Assembly: GCA_035534995.1 (NCBI GenBank)
Contig: DATLQX010000141.1
Span: 1 to 64,000 of the forward strand
Source of the DNA: JANWHV01 sp035534995
GTDB taxonomy: Bacteria > Chloroflexota > UBA5177 > JANWHV01
Length of the DNA: 64,000 bases
Direction of reading: 5' to 3'
Shown here piece by piece: positions 9,315 through 16,932 of this stretch. The notes below the pieces were generated by a model. It saw only the letters and a program-made list of their open reading frames with translations. It was not told the DNA's origin and searched no databases. Numbering within the stretch: position 1 is the stretch's first letter; the number at the start of each line of letters is the position of its first letter. Both the position numbers and the translations under genes were made by a program.

Positions 9315-10304
9315 ATGGCTATTGACGAGGCGGACGATCGGTTCGCGCTGGTTTCCTTCGTGTCGGCCGATCCACGGGAGCGCGCCGTCGCCTGGGCGGC
9401 CCTGCCCGCCGATGAGCGGCGCAGGCGGGCCGTGCGTGCCTGTCAGGAGCGCGACCAGGGGGCGCTTTCGGAACTCCTGGCGGGTTACATGCTCACCAAG
9501 GGCAAGGCGCGGGCCCAGGTCAGTTCCCATACCCTGGAGAGCTATAGCCAGGCGTTGTCCAGCCTGCTTGCCTCGTGGGCGGAGGAGCAGTTGCTGCACC
9601 CTTCCCCTGATGCCGGCGATCGCTTTGCCGGCGCGCTCAGCGCCGCCGGCTACAGTGCCGCCACCGTGGCCTCCCGTCTGGCAGGGGTGAAGGCGTTCTA
9701 CCGCGCCCTCCGCTGGACTCGCGCCACCACGGCGGATCCCTTCTCCGATGTCCGCGCCCCGCGCGACCCCACTCCTCGGCATGAACGCCGCTTCCCCTAT
9801 AGCGACGCGGACGTGTCGGCGCTGGCGGCCCTGGCCGCACCGAGCGACCGCGTCCTGGTGCTTCTCTGCGCCCATGCCGGATTGAGGATTGCCGAGGCGC
9901 TGGCCCTCCAGTGGGCTGATGTGGATATTCCCCGAACCCAGCTCCGCGTGACCGCCGGCAAAGGGCGGAAAGCGCGCACGGTCAGCCTGTCGGCCACTCT
10001 GGTGGAAGCCCTCCTGGCACTGCCGCGATTCGATCTTCAGGGGCCGGTGATTGGGGGAAGATCCGGGGAGACCTACGCCGATCCCACGGTCCCTCGGCGC
10101 CGGCTTCGCCGGCTGTGCGCGCGTGCCGGTGTCACCTATATGGGTTTCCATAGCCTGCGGCACAGCGCCGGCACGCGACTAGCCCGGCAAACAGGGAACC
10201 TTCAACTGGTGGCGGCCCACCTCGGGCACAGCGATATCTCCACCGCCGCCATCTACGCCAAATGGAGCGACGAAACGCTCAAGCAGGCGGTGCGGGACTG
10301 GTAG
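9315..10304 (+). CDS. Tyrosine recombinase (XerC/D-like integrase)
   Basis: A 329-residue site-specific recombinase with an N-terminal SAM-like core-binding domain (about 60-135) and a complete catalytic set: R191 (HAGLRIAEAL), K216 in the beta-hairpin GKGRKAR, H279 and R282 (FHSLRHSAG), H305 (AHLGHSDIST) and the nucleophile Y314 (AAIYAKW). GGGAAG lies just before the ATG at 9315. It stands alone: no excisionase, replication or cargo genes adjoin it, and no direct repeats marking an element were found. It could be a chromosome-dimer-type Xer or a leftover integrase. Fourteen bases separate it from a convergent ABC permease. Confidence 0.85.
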   Translation: MAIDEADDRFALVSFVSADPRERAVAWAALPADERRRRAVRACQERDQGALSELLAGYMLTKGKARAQVSSHTLESYSQALSSLLASWAEEQLLHPSPDAGDRFAGALSAAGYSAATVASRLAGVKAFYRALRWTRATTADPFSDVRAPRDPTPRHERRFPYSDADVSALAALAAPSDRVLVLLCAHAGLRIAEALALQWADVDIPRTQLRVTAGKGRKARTVSLSATLVEALLALPRFDLQGPVIGGRSGETYADPTVPRRRLRRLCARAGVTYMGFHSLRHSAGTRLARQTGNLQLVAAHLGHSDISTAAIYAKWSDETLKQAVRDW

Positions 10305-10318
10305 GCCACCACGCGCGA

Positions 10319-11080
10319 TCAGGCCGCCGCCGTGCTGAAGGAGCGAGCGGCGATCACGACCGCCGCCGCGGCCAGGATAGCCATGATCAGCACGCCCTTG
10401 GCCACGCTGGCGTCCCCAAGATGATTATTGAAGATAGATCGGGCGGCGTCCACCGCGTAGGCTAGCGGATTGACGTCGGCGATGGCGCGCAGCCAACCGG
10501 GCGCCAGGGTCATGGGCAGGAGGACGCCCGAGAGGAGAAGCAGCGGCAGGGTCGCGGTGAAAATGAGCGGGGCAAACGAGTCCTCGCTCCGCAGCCAGAG
10601 GGCTACCGCGTAGGAGGTCGAGGCCATCAGCAGCCCGATCAGAGCGAGCAAGGCCAACATCACCAGCAGACCCACTGGGTGGATATTGAGGCCAAAGGGA
10701 AGCGCGGCCAGGATGAGGAGCAACGCCTGGATGAGGATGGTCAGCATGTCGCGCAGAGCCCGACCCAGCAACATGGCCACCCGGCTGACCGGGGTCACGC
10801 GGAGTCTCTCCACCACCCCGATCCGCAACTCGGCGATCAAACTGAAGCCGACCCCGGCCGCGGCGAACAGGCCGAGCTGGATCAGAAGACCAGGGACGAA
10901 GACGTTGTAGGCGCCGCCCTGGGGAAACCCCGGTGTCTTGGCGATCGATTTCAGCAGCGGGGCGAACAGTACCAGATAGAGCAACGGCTGTACCACGCCA
11001 ATCACCACCCACACTGGGTTACGCAGGAACAGGCCAAGGTAGCGCTGGAACACCAGCCCCGTATCGCGAAGCGTTTTCAT
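10319..11080 (-). CDS. ABC-2 type exporter permease
   Basis: A 253-residue ABC-2 membrane subunit with six hydrophobic segments and the signature region RVTPVSRVAMLLGRALRDML followed by PFGLNIHPVG, then PLLLLSGVLLPMTLAPGWL before the last helix. It pairs with the ATPase encoded 12 bases upstream, as in DrrAB-type drug or lipid exporters. It is the last gene of a padR-ATPase-permease operon. Confidence 0.85.
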   Translation of the reverse strand: MKTLRDTGLVFQRYLGLFLRNPVWVVIGVVQPLLYLVLFAPLLKSIAKTPGFPQGGAYNVFVPGLLIQLGLFAAAGVGFSLIAELRIGVVERLRVTPVSRVAMLLGRALRDMLTILIQALLLILAALPFGLNIHPVGLLVMLALLALIGLLMASTSYAVALWLRSEDSFAPLIFTATLPLLLLSGVLLPMTLAPGWLRAIADVNPLAYAVDAARSIFNNHLGDASVAKGVLIMAILAAAAVVIAARSFSTAAA

Positions 11081-11092
11081 CGAGGATCTCCT

Positions 11093-12079
11093 TTAGGCCG
11101 CGGTTTCGCGGAGCGACCGGCCGGTTTGGCGGAGGAATACATCATCCAGGCTTGGCCGAGTCAGGGAAATAGTCTGGAGGCTCAGTCCCGCCGTGTCGAG
11201 AACGCGCAGAATATCCGGCATCGCCGTCTCTCCACGATCCACGTAGAGGCGGAGAGCGCCGTCCTCGATCGCTCCCTCGCGCACGAATACCTGGGCCGAA
11301 AGCAGCGCCAGAGCGGCCTGCTGGTCGCCGGTCACCCCCACGGTGACGATATCGCCGGCGATTTGGCGTTTCAGTTCCTCCGATGTCCCCTCGGCTACGA
11401 TGCGCCCGTGGTCGATAATCGCCAGGCGGTCGCAGAGCGCGTCGGCCTCCTCCAGGTAATGGGTGGTCAGGAAAACGGTCATTCCGCCGTTCCGCAGGCG
11501 CCGCACCTCGTCCCACATGTGGGCGCGGCTCTGGGGATCGAGCCCGGTAGTCGGTTCGTCCAGGAAAAGCAGCCGTGGGCGATGGGCCAGTCCCAGGCCA
11601 ATATCGAGGCGTCTCCGTTGGCCGCCGGAATAGGTTCCGGATAGCCGATCGGCCGCCTCCCCGAGTTCGAGCAGGGAGATCAGTTCATCCGCCCTCTGGC
11701 GCGCCTGGGCAGTGGTCATTCCATAGAGCCGCGCCTGAAAGATCAGTTCGGCTCGCCCGCTGACCTGAGGGTCCGTGCCGCCCCGCTGCCCCACGTAGCC
11801 GATCACCTCCCGCACTCGTGCCGGATCCCGGCGAAGGTCAACCCCGGCGATCGTGGCGCCGCCTCCGCTTGGCGTGAGAAGGGTGGCCAGCATCCTCAGG
11901 GTCGTGGTCTTCCCGGCCCCATTGGGACCGAGGAAGCCGAACACTTCGCCCGCGGTCACCCGGAGATCCACGCCGGCTACCGCCTCCACGGTCCCGCTTC
12001 TGCTCTTGAATACCTTCCGCAATCCGCTGGTCTCGATGATAGGCGATCCGGCTTCTGAATGTTCCTTATTACTCATCAT
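11093..12079 (-). CDS. ABC exporter ATPase, DrrA family
   Basis: A 328-residue ABC-2-type ATPase. Walker A is GPNGAGKTTT, the signature YSGGQRRRLDI, Walker B LLFLDEPTTGLDP and the switch His TTHYLEEADAL. The C-terminal 90 residues match the DUF4162-like tail typical of daunorubicin-resistance ATPases. Its ATG overlaps the end of the PadR gene by four bases, so the two are translationally coupled. Likely exports an antibiotic, lipid or other toxic compound under PadR control. Confidence 0.9.
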   Translation of the reverse strand: MMSNKEHSEAGSPIIETSGLRKVFKSRSGTVEAVAGVDLRVTAGEVFGFLGPNGAGKTTTLRMLATLLTPSGGGATIAGVDLRRDPARVREVIGYVGQRGGTDPQVSGRAELIFQARLYGMTTAQARQRADELISLLELGEAADRLSGTYSGGQRRRLDIGLGLAHRPRLLFLDEPTTGLDPQSRAHMWDEVRRLRNGGMTVFLTTHYLEEADALCDRLAIIDHGRIVAEGTSEELKRQIAGDIVTVGVTGDQQAALALLSAQVFVREGAIEDGALRLYVDRGETAMPDILRVLDTAGLSLQTISLTRPSLDDVFLRQTGRSLRETAA

Positions 12080-12705
12080 GCCTCGGCCCTCCCATTCTCC
12101 GCGCCTCCGCTAGGGACAGGGTTCCGATCCCATACCCAGGCGAGCCGTCCGCTCTCCAGATCACCGACCAATGACCGCACCCACGCCAATTCGGCCCGCC
12201 AGAGTATCAGCGTGTGCTCTTGCTCGAGCAGAAGCACACGATGTAGCCCCCCCTCACCCATCAAAGTCTCAATCGCCGCCGCCAATCCACGCACCCTTCC
12301 CTCAAGCGCTCCCTCGCGGGCGCGCAGCATCCGGGCTACCTCCGCCGGGGTGAAGTAGGCTAGGAAGCTTACCGCGACGGTAAAGACGGGAAATTCGGTC
12401 GCCGGCGTGGTGAGCAGGGATTCCAGCCACGCCTCGAACTTAAGCCGGCCCTGGTCCGTGAGGTGATAGACCGTGCGCTCAGGATGCTTCCCCTCCCTGA
12501 ACGTCTCTCCCGCCTCGACCAATCCACCCCGAACCAGGCGGTTCACCGCGTCGTAGAAGCTCCGTGTCTTCCCCACCGCGAAGTCGTTGTGACGCTCACG
12601 AAGCAGCCGTTGCATTTCGTAGGGATGGCGCGGCTGCTCCGCCAGCAGCGCCAGCACCGCCAGGGCGATCATATTGTCCTCGGATCCAATTCGCGAAGCG
12701 GCCAT
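12076..12705 (-). CDS. PadR family transcriptional regulator
   Basis: A 209-residue repressor-type protein. The N-terminal winged helix (ALAVLALLAEQPRHPYEMQR, then SFYDAVNRLVRGGLVEAG, then TVYHLTDQGR) is followed by a C-terminal helical Vir-type dimer domain. PadR proteins bind small hydrophobic effectors and commonly control the exporter encoded with them, which fits the coupled DrrAB-like pair downstream. A strong promoter lies upstream at 12732-12761. Confidence 0.88.
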   Translation of the reverse strand: MAASRIGSEDNMIALAVLALLAEQPRHPYEMQRLLRERHNDFAVGKTRSFYDAVNRLVRGGLVEAGETFREGKHPERTVYHLTDQGRLKFEAWLESLLTTPATEFPVFTVAVSFLAYFTPAEVARMLRAREGALEGRVRGLAAAIETLMGEGGLHRVLLLEQEHTLILWRAELAWVRSLVGDLESGRLAWVWDRNPVPSGGAENGRAEA

Positions 12706-12731
12706 AGGGAAACCTCCACTAGATGATTTCT

Positions 12732-12761
12732 ACTATAGGACGTCGCGCTATAGCCTGTCAA
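12732..12761 (-). promoter_or_regulatory. Promoter of the padR-ABC operon
   Basis: On the minus strand TTGACA (12761-12756), an 18-base spacer and TATAGT (12737-12732), followed by the PadR start 27 bases on. Two CTATAG hexamers, themselves palindromes, occur 15 bases apart, one in the spacer and one over the -10 box, and are reasonable candidates for autorepression by PadR. Confidence 0.65.
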
Positions 12762-12787
12762 GCTGGCGCCGATCGTACCTAAGCGGC

Positions 12788-12898
12788 TAGGAGCGCGGGT
12801 CGCCAGGCCCGCCCTCGTGACCACCCGCCGGTCGCGTGTGTGCTACCCAGATAACGATCCGTCGCCCAACCAAGCGGGCCTGGCGACCCGCGCTGCTA
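12788..12898. repeat. Inverted pair of a 25-bp intergenic repeat
   Basis: Arm 12788-12812 and arm 12874-12898 are inverted copies with one mismatch; the core is GCGGGTCGCCAGGCCCGC, itself able to form a small GCGGG/CCCGC hairpin. A perfect third copy, in the orientation of the second arm, lies 30 kb away at 42816-42840. The arrangement resembles a REP doublet. No gene lies in the 335-base gap 12706-13040. Confidence 0.75.
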
Positions 12899-12931
12899 GA
12901 AAGCTCCCTTGACCACCAACGCGAGCGGACG

Positions 12932-12957
12932 GATCGGTCCGATCGGTCCGATCCGAC
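12932..12957 (+). repeat. GATCGGTCC tandem, copy 1 of a dispersed 17-mer
   Basis: GATCGGTCC occurs twice in tandem and then runs on to GATCCGAC. The 17-mer at 12941-12957 (GATCGGTCCGATCCGAC) is found exactly at 42723-42739, next to another copy of the 25-bp repeat, so the two short repeats travel together. Confidence 0.7.
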
Positions 12958-13040
12958 GGGCGCGGACCCTACTCGCCAGCAGGAGATACCCGCGCGTTGC
13001 TATGATCATGCGAGAGTCATGTGTGAACCGGGAGGAAATG

Positions 13041-14141
13041 ATGGAGTTTGACCCTACGATTCTGGCTTCCCTGCGCGCCGATCTGGCCGAATTGACCGCC
13101 CTGCATGGGCCCTCGGGCGCCGAGCAGCCGGTGATTGCCCGCCTCCGCGACCTCTTCGAGCCCCTGGTAGACAGGGTCGCGGTGGACCACATGGGCAACC
13201 TGACCGCGACCAAGGATGGCCCACATGGGGCGCCTCATATCGTGGTCGCCGCCCACGCGGACGAGATCGGCGCCACGGTCGCGGCGATCGAGCCGGACGG
13301 TTTTCTCCGCCTCTTCGCCCTGGGCGGGGTGCAGCCGCGGCTCCTGGAGGGTCGGCCCGTTTCGGTGCACGGGCGTCCCGGCGTGATCGGCGCCCGATCC
13401 GGACATTTGGTGGGCAGCGCCGCCGGCGGAGCCGGAATCGCCGATCTCTACGTGGATCTGGGGGTGGACACCGCGGACGAGGTAGCAGCTCTGGGGATCC
13501 GAGTTGGCGATCCGGTGACCGTGGTCTCCGAGTTGCGCGATCTTACGGAAAACCGGGTGTCCGGCAAGGGCATCGATAACCGGGCGAGCTGCGTTATCCT
13601 GCTTCACCTTCTCCGGACCCTCCGCGACCGGCCGCTGCCCTATACGCTGACCGCGCTGGTCGCGGTGCAGGAAGAGGTGGGCCTACGGGGCGCGGCCGCC
13701 GCCTTCTCCCGCCTCCGCCCAGATCTGGCCATCGTGCTGGACACCGCGCCCGCCGGAGGAACCCCAGATACCCGCCACCTGGCCTATCCCATTCACATTG
13801 GTCACGGCGTGCTGATCCAACCGGCGGGCGGTTCAGGCGATATGGGCTTCTTGATGCCCCGATCGGCGCGGAATGCCTTGATCGAGGCGGCCGAGAGAGC
13901 GGGTATCCCCTATCAACTTGGCGTCTCGGCCGGGGGCGTGACTGACGCGGCGGCGGCTCATCTGGCGGCCGGAGGGATCCCTACCCTCCAGATCCAGATT
14001 CCCCGCCGCTACTCTCACTCTCCGGTTGAGCTGCTTGATCTCCGCGATCTAGCCGCCGCCCTCCATCTGACCGAGGAACTCCTCCGGCAGCCACCGAGCG
14101 CGGAGCAATTGGCGTTTTTGCCGACTTCTACGCCAGGATAA
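13041..14141 (+). CDS. M42 family metallo-aminopeptidase
   Basis: About 366 residues, the usual length of M42 glutamyl aminopeptidase/endoglucanase-M-like dimetal peptidases that assemble into tetrahedral dodecamers. Visible landmarks: HGPSGAEQPVI at the N-terminus, VVAAHADEIGATV (first metal His/Asp), GKGIDNRASC (bridging Asp), VAVQEEVGLRGA (catalytic Glu pair), a following metal-binding Asp in LAIVLDTAP, and the C-terminal IQIPRRYSHSPVE His. It trims peptide N-termini in the cytoplasm. GGAGG at 13031-13035 suits the second of two adjacent ATGs (13041). The open frame extends further back through the repeat DNA and should not be included. It converges on and overlaps the methyltransferase gene by 14 bases. 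Confidence 0.9.
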   Translation: MEFDPTILASLRADLAELTALHGPSGAEQPVIARLRDLFEPLVDRVAVDHMGNLTATKDGPHGAPHIVVAAHADEIGATVAAIEPDGFLRLFALGGVQPRLLEGRPVSVHGRPGVIGARSGHLVGSAAGGAGIADLYVDLGVDTADEVAALGIRVGDPVTVVSELRDLTENRVSGKGIDNRASCVILLHLLRTLRDRPLPYTLTALVAVQEEVGLRGAAAAFSRLRPDLAIVLDTAPAGGTPDTRHLAYPIHIGHGVLIQPAGGSGDMGFLMPRSARNALIEAAERAGIPYQLGVSAGGVTDAAAAHLAAGGIPTLQIQIPRRYSHSPVELLDLRDLAAALHLTEELLRQPPSAEQLAFLPTSTPG

Positions 14142-14784
14142 AGGCGATCAGCAGCCCGTCCTGCCCATCGCGAGTAGGGAGGATAATCGCGTCCAGACGA
14201 GGATTGGCGGCCGCCGCGCGATTCATCGTGTCGATGGCCCTCACCCCTTCATCCAGGTTATTCGGGTCCGCGACTCGACCCTGGAACAGGGCGTTGTCGG
14301 CCACGATCAGGCCGCCTGGGCGAACCAGGCGGAGACACCAGTCCAGGTACGCGGGATAGGACGGCTTATCGGCATCAATAAAGGCAAAGTCAAACCGCTC
14401 CTCCGATGCCAGGGCGGGCAGGAGATCGATTGCCCGCCCGAGCCGTACTTCAGTCCGGTTTGCCAACCCGGCATGAGCCAGATTCTCGCGGGCGATCGCG
14501 GCGTGAGTCTCGCTCGCCTCAAGCGAGATGAGGCGCCCATTCTCGGGCAGGGCACGGGCCAGATGGATACCACTGTATCCTCCCAAGGCGCCAATCTCCA
14601 GGATGCGTCGCGCGCGCACCGAGCGCGCCAGAATGGTCAGCAGCCTCCCCACCTCCGCCGGCACCTGGATGGTCGGGAGATTTGCCTCCCGTGCGCGGGC
14701 CAACGTGGCATCCAGAGCTGCGTCTGGAGCGAGAAATAGATCACGAATATAGGTTCCCACATCGGTATGTTCACTTGCGGCCAT
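14128..14784 (-). CDS. SAM-dependent O-methyltransferase (COMT/CCoAOMT type)
   Basis: About 218 residues. The SAM-binding loop ILEIGALGGYSGIHLA, the metal-binding FIDADK and the second metal pair DNAL match class I catechol/caffeoyl-CoA-type O-methyltransferases, which methylate vicinal hydroxyls of catechols with Mg2+. GAGGAGG nine bases before the ATG at 14784 decides the start; an ATG eight codons further upstream has no ribosome site. The natural acceptor is unknown. Confidence 0.88.
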   Translation of the reverse strand: MAASEHTDVGTYIRDLFLAPDAALDATLARAREANLPTIQVPAEVGRLLTILARSVRARRILEIGALGGYSGIHLARALPENGRLISLEASETHAAIARENLAHAGLANRTEVRLGRAIDLLPALASEERFDFAFIDADKPSYPAYLDWCLRLVRPGGLIVADNALFQGRVADPNNLDEGVRAIDTMNRAAAANPRLDAIILPTRDGQDGLLIAFILA

Positions 14785-15016
14785 TAGATTAAGCCCTCCT
14801 CGCTTCATGGTACGCGGTTTAAGAGGTAAACCGTGGCTTCATTGCCGCCCGACCCAGCACTAGCCCATTTCCCTTGAAGCCCTGGGTCGGATGGCTGATG
14901 CCCATTGCCGGACAATGCGCGAGGCTATAGGTGGGCCATGGCACGGGTTTCAGGGACGATCCGGAAAGCGGCAAGCGCTGAAGCCGGGGTCGGCCCGCTG
15001 AAGAAAGGAAACGATC

Positions 15017-15292
15017 ATGGATGAGGAAACCATCAAAGGGAAGACGCAACAGGGAACCGGTTTCGTGAAAGAGAAAATGGGGCAGGTAACCGGCGATCCG
15101 AACCTGGAGGCCCAGGGAAAGAATGACCAGGCCGCGGGCAAGGTGCGCGAGGGGTTTGGCAACGCACGTGGCAAAGTGCGGGATGGGGTGGACGCACTCG
15201 CTGATAAGGCGAGCGAGGCCGGAGCTCGCGTGCGTGATGCCGCTGACCGGACAGGCCGTGCCGGTGACCAGAGCACGGATTCGACAATCTAA
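15017..15292 (+). CDS. CsbD family stress protein
   Basis: A 91-residue hydrophilic protein. Residues 1-45 match CsbD (ETIKGKTQQGTGFVKEKMGQ, then AQGKNDQAAGKVRE); the tail is a charged Ala/Asp/Arg helix. CsbD-like proteins are abundant general-stress proteins of unknown biochemistry, sigma-B-controlled in Bacillus. AAAGGAAA precedes the ATG. The next gene is another general-stress protein. Confidence 0.85.
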   Translation: MDEETIKGKTQQGTGFVKEKMGQVTGDPNLEAQGKNDQAAGKVREGFGNARGKVRDGVDALADKASEAGARVRDAADRTGRAGDQSTDSTI

Positions 15293-15310
15293 CCCTGGGT
15301 TGGCGATCCG

Positions 15311-15374
15311 GTAGGGGCATCTCTTGTGAGTGCCCTGGACCTGGCCCCAGGGCACCCACAAGGGATGCCCCTAC
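15311..15374. repeat. 28-bp-arm hairpin between two stress genes
   Basis: Arms 15311-15338 and 15347-15374 pair with two mismatches around an 8-base loop. The outer part is GTAGGGGCATC...GATGCCCCTAC. It could end csbD transcription (no T-run) or be a mobile palindromic repeat; a shorter hairpin of the same flavour occurs at 59158-59180. Confidence 0.7.
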
Positions 15375-15414
15375 TACTGGAGGAAAGTTTTCCAGAACTG
15401 AAGGGAGAAGAACG

Positions 15415-16023
15415 ATGGCCCGCGCGATTATCGGCCTCTTCAATACCCAGGTCATGGCCAATTCCGCCCTGCGTGATCTGAGGGCGAACGGGTTCGCCGA
15501 GGAAAATCTTGGCCTGGTGGTGAAAGATCTCGAGCACGGCGGCGTCCTGAGCACCGCCGAGGCCGACGTGGCTCTCCGACCGGAGCGGGTTACGGAGGAC
15601 GCGGTGGCGGGAGGACTTCTGGGTGGGGCGATCGGCGCTTTTCTGGCGGTAAGCGGGGCCCTGGTGATTCCGGGAATCGGGCCGTTCATCGCGGGCGGCA
15701 TCCTGGTGACCCTCCTTGGCGGCGGCGCCGGCTGGCTGGTAGGTGGATTGGCCGGCCTGGGAATTCCCGAGGAGGATGCTCGCTACTACCAGGAGCAGGT
15801 GGAATCCGGCCGGGCCCTGGTAACTGTGCTGGCGGGTGACCGCGAGGAGGACGCCGTACGGATCCTGCTTCGACACGGGGGCGAGGTAAATAGACTGGGC
15901 GGGACCAGTCTCCCGCTGGAGGCCGAGCCACGGACGGCGCCCGTGCCACGCTCCGAGGACTACCAGCCCGCCTCGAACGACGCTCCCGCTCCCGCGATCC
16001 CGGCCGGTGCCGCGAGTGCGTAG
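15415..16023 (+). CDS. General stress protein (YflT/17M-like) with glycine-zipper membrane segment
   Basis: A 202-residue protein. Residues 1-45 (RAIIGLFNTQVMANSALRDL...) are the alpha/beta domain of heat-induced stress protein YflT. A Gly-rich double hydrophobic segment (GGLLGGAIGAFLAVSGALVI; GGGAGWLVGGLAGLGI) would cross or insert in a membrane, and a second small domain follows (YYQEQVESGRALVTVLAGD). The end is a Pro/Ala tail. GGGAGAAG precedes the ATG. Function beyond stress association is unknown. Confidence 0.78.
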   Translation: MARAIIGLFNTQVMANSALRDLRANGFAEENLGLVVKDLEHGGVLSTAEADVALRPERVTEDAVAGGLLGGAIGAFLAVSGALVIPGIGPFIAGGILVTLLGGGAGWLVGGLAGLGIPEEDARYYQEQVESGRALVTVLAGDREEDAVRILLRHGGEVNRLGGTSLPLEAEPRTAPVPRSEDYQPASNDAPAPAIPAGAASA

Positions 16024-16038
16024 TGGTCCCCCGCTCCG

Positions 16039-16196
16039 CCGACCGAGGTCAGGTGGTAGCGGACGACGACCGCGGTCGGCGGTCAAGAACCCTCGGGGGA
16101 CCGGTGCGGGTGAACCGCTACAGGTACTTGGTCAACCTGCATCCGTGATCTGCTCCGACCGCGATCGGCCCGGCGCTACCACCCGACCTCAGTCGG
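16039..16196. repeat. 158-bp inverted-repeat unit (MITE-like)
   Basis: Terminal arms 16039-16061 and 16174-16196 are 23-base inverted copies with two mismatches (core GAGGTCAGGTGGTAGCG). The inside is also palindrome-rich. It fills the gap between two convergent genes. No flanking target-site duplication is obvious. It could be a miniature inverted-repeat element or a large bidirectional terminator. Confidence 0.6.
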
Positions 16197-16908
16197 GGGA
16201 ACGGGCGAGGGCGTTCGCTCGCGCGGCGAGATGGTCATGGGACTCCAGCTCCGGGGTCGAGGATCCCGATTCCCAGTAGAGCGGCTCGGCCAGAGCCATT
16301 TCGTCCACGCGCACGCATCGAAGGCCCCGCTCCTTCAAGCCGGCAATGATCCGCGGCATCGCCTCCAGCATGGGGAGAGGGCGGCGCAGGCGAATCGCCG
16401 CTTCCTCGTTCTCCGCCCCGTCATGAAAGACGATGATTGATCCGGATCCGAGCTTTGGATGATCCAGAACAGCCCGGACGATGGTGTCCGGATCGGTGGT
16501 CTGCCAGTCGTCGGAGTCGATATCGCGGCCAATGGTGTGGCTCTCGGGCAGTTGGGCGATGCGGGACTGGAAATAGGATGCATAGTTGAAGGTGTGCGGG
16601 CGCAGGTACCGGCTCGGGGCGCCGGTGAGATGACCGATCACCGCCTCCGCCTGGTCATAGTCGCCGATCCAACCTTGACCCTCGTAACCATGGTTCCCGA
16701 CCAGATGGCCGCCGGCGAGCACGCGATCCACGGTCCGGGGAAAGCGTTCCGCCCACTTGCCCATGGTAAAAAAGGTCGCGCGAGAACCTGTTTTCGCCAA
16801 AATCTCCAGGAGTTGCTCGGTTCTTGGCGGATTTGGGCCATCGTCGAAGGTGAGAGCGACCTTTGGCTCGGTCGCGATTCCTCGCACGTAGACAGGATAC
16901 CTGGTCAT
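16189..16908 (-). CDS. Divergent NodB-like polysaccharide deacetylase
   Basis: About 239 residues. The CE4 fold is clear: VALTFDDGPNPPRT (catalytic and metal Asp), ATFFTMGKWAERFP, GGHLVGNHGYEG, DIDSDDWQTTDPDTI and IIVFHDG. Two active-site elements deviate: the H-x3-H metal pair is NHGYEG, so the second His is Gly, and the RPPYG motif is RPHTF. Deacetylase activity is therefore uncertain; the His of RPHTF might replace the missing ligand. No signal peptide. GGAGG six bases before the ATG at 16908 sets the start, four codons inside the longest frame. Confidence 0.78.
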   Translation of the reverse strand: MTRYPVYVRGIATEPKVALTFDDGPNPPRTEQLLEILAKTGSRATFFTMGKWAERFPRTVDRVLAGGHLVGNHGYEGQGWIGDYDQAEAVIGHLTGAPSRYLRPHTFNYASYFQSRIAQLPESHTIGRDIDSDDWQTTDPDTIVRAVLDHPKLGSGSIIVFHDGAENEEAAIRLRRPLPMLEAMPRIIAGLKERGLRCVRVDEMALAEPLYWESGSSTPELESHDHLAARANALARSPD

Positions 16909-16932
16909 GCAAGCCTCCATCAGCGTATCGGA

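Noticed and set aside
12909..13040. N-terminal extension of the M42 peptidase from a TTG at 12909
   Set aside because: It translates the GATCGGTCC repeat (GPIGPI) and lacks a ribosome site; GGAGG before 13041 is far better.
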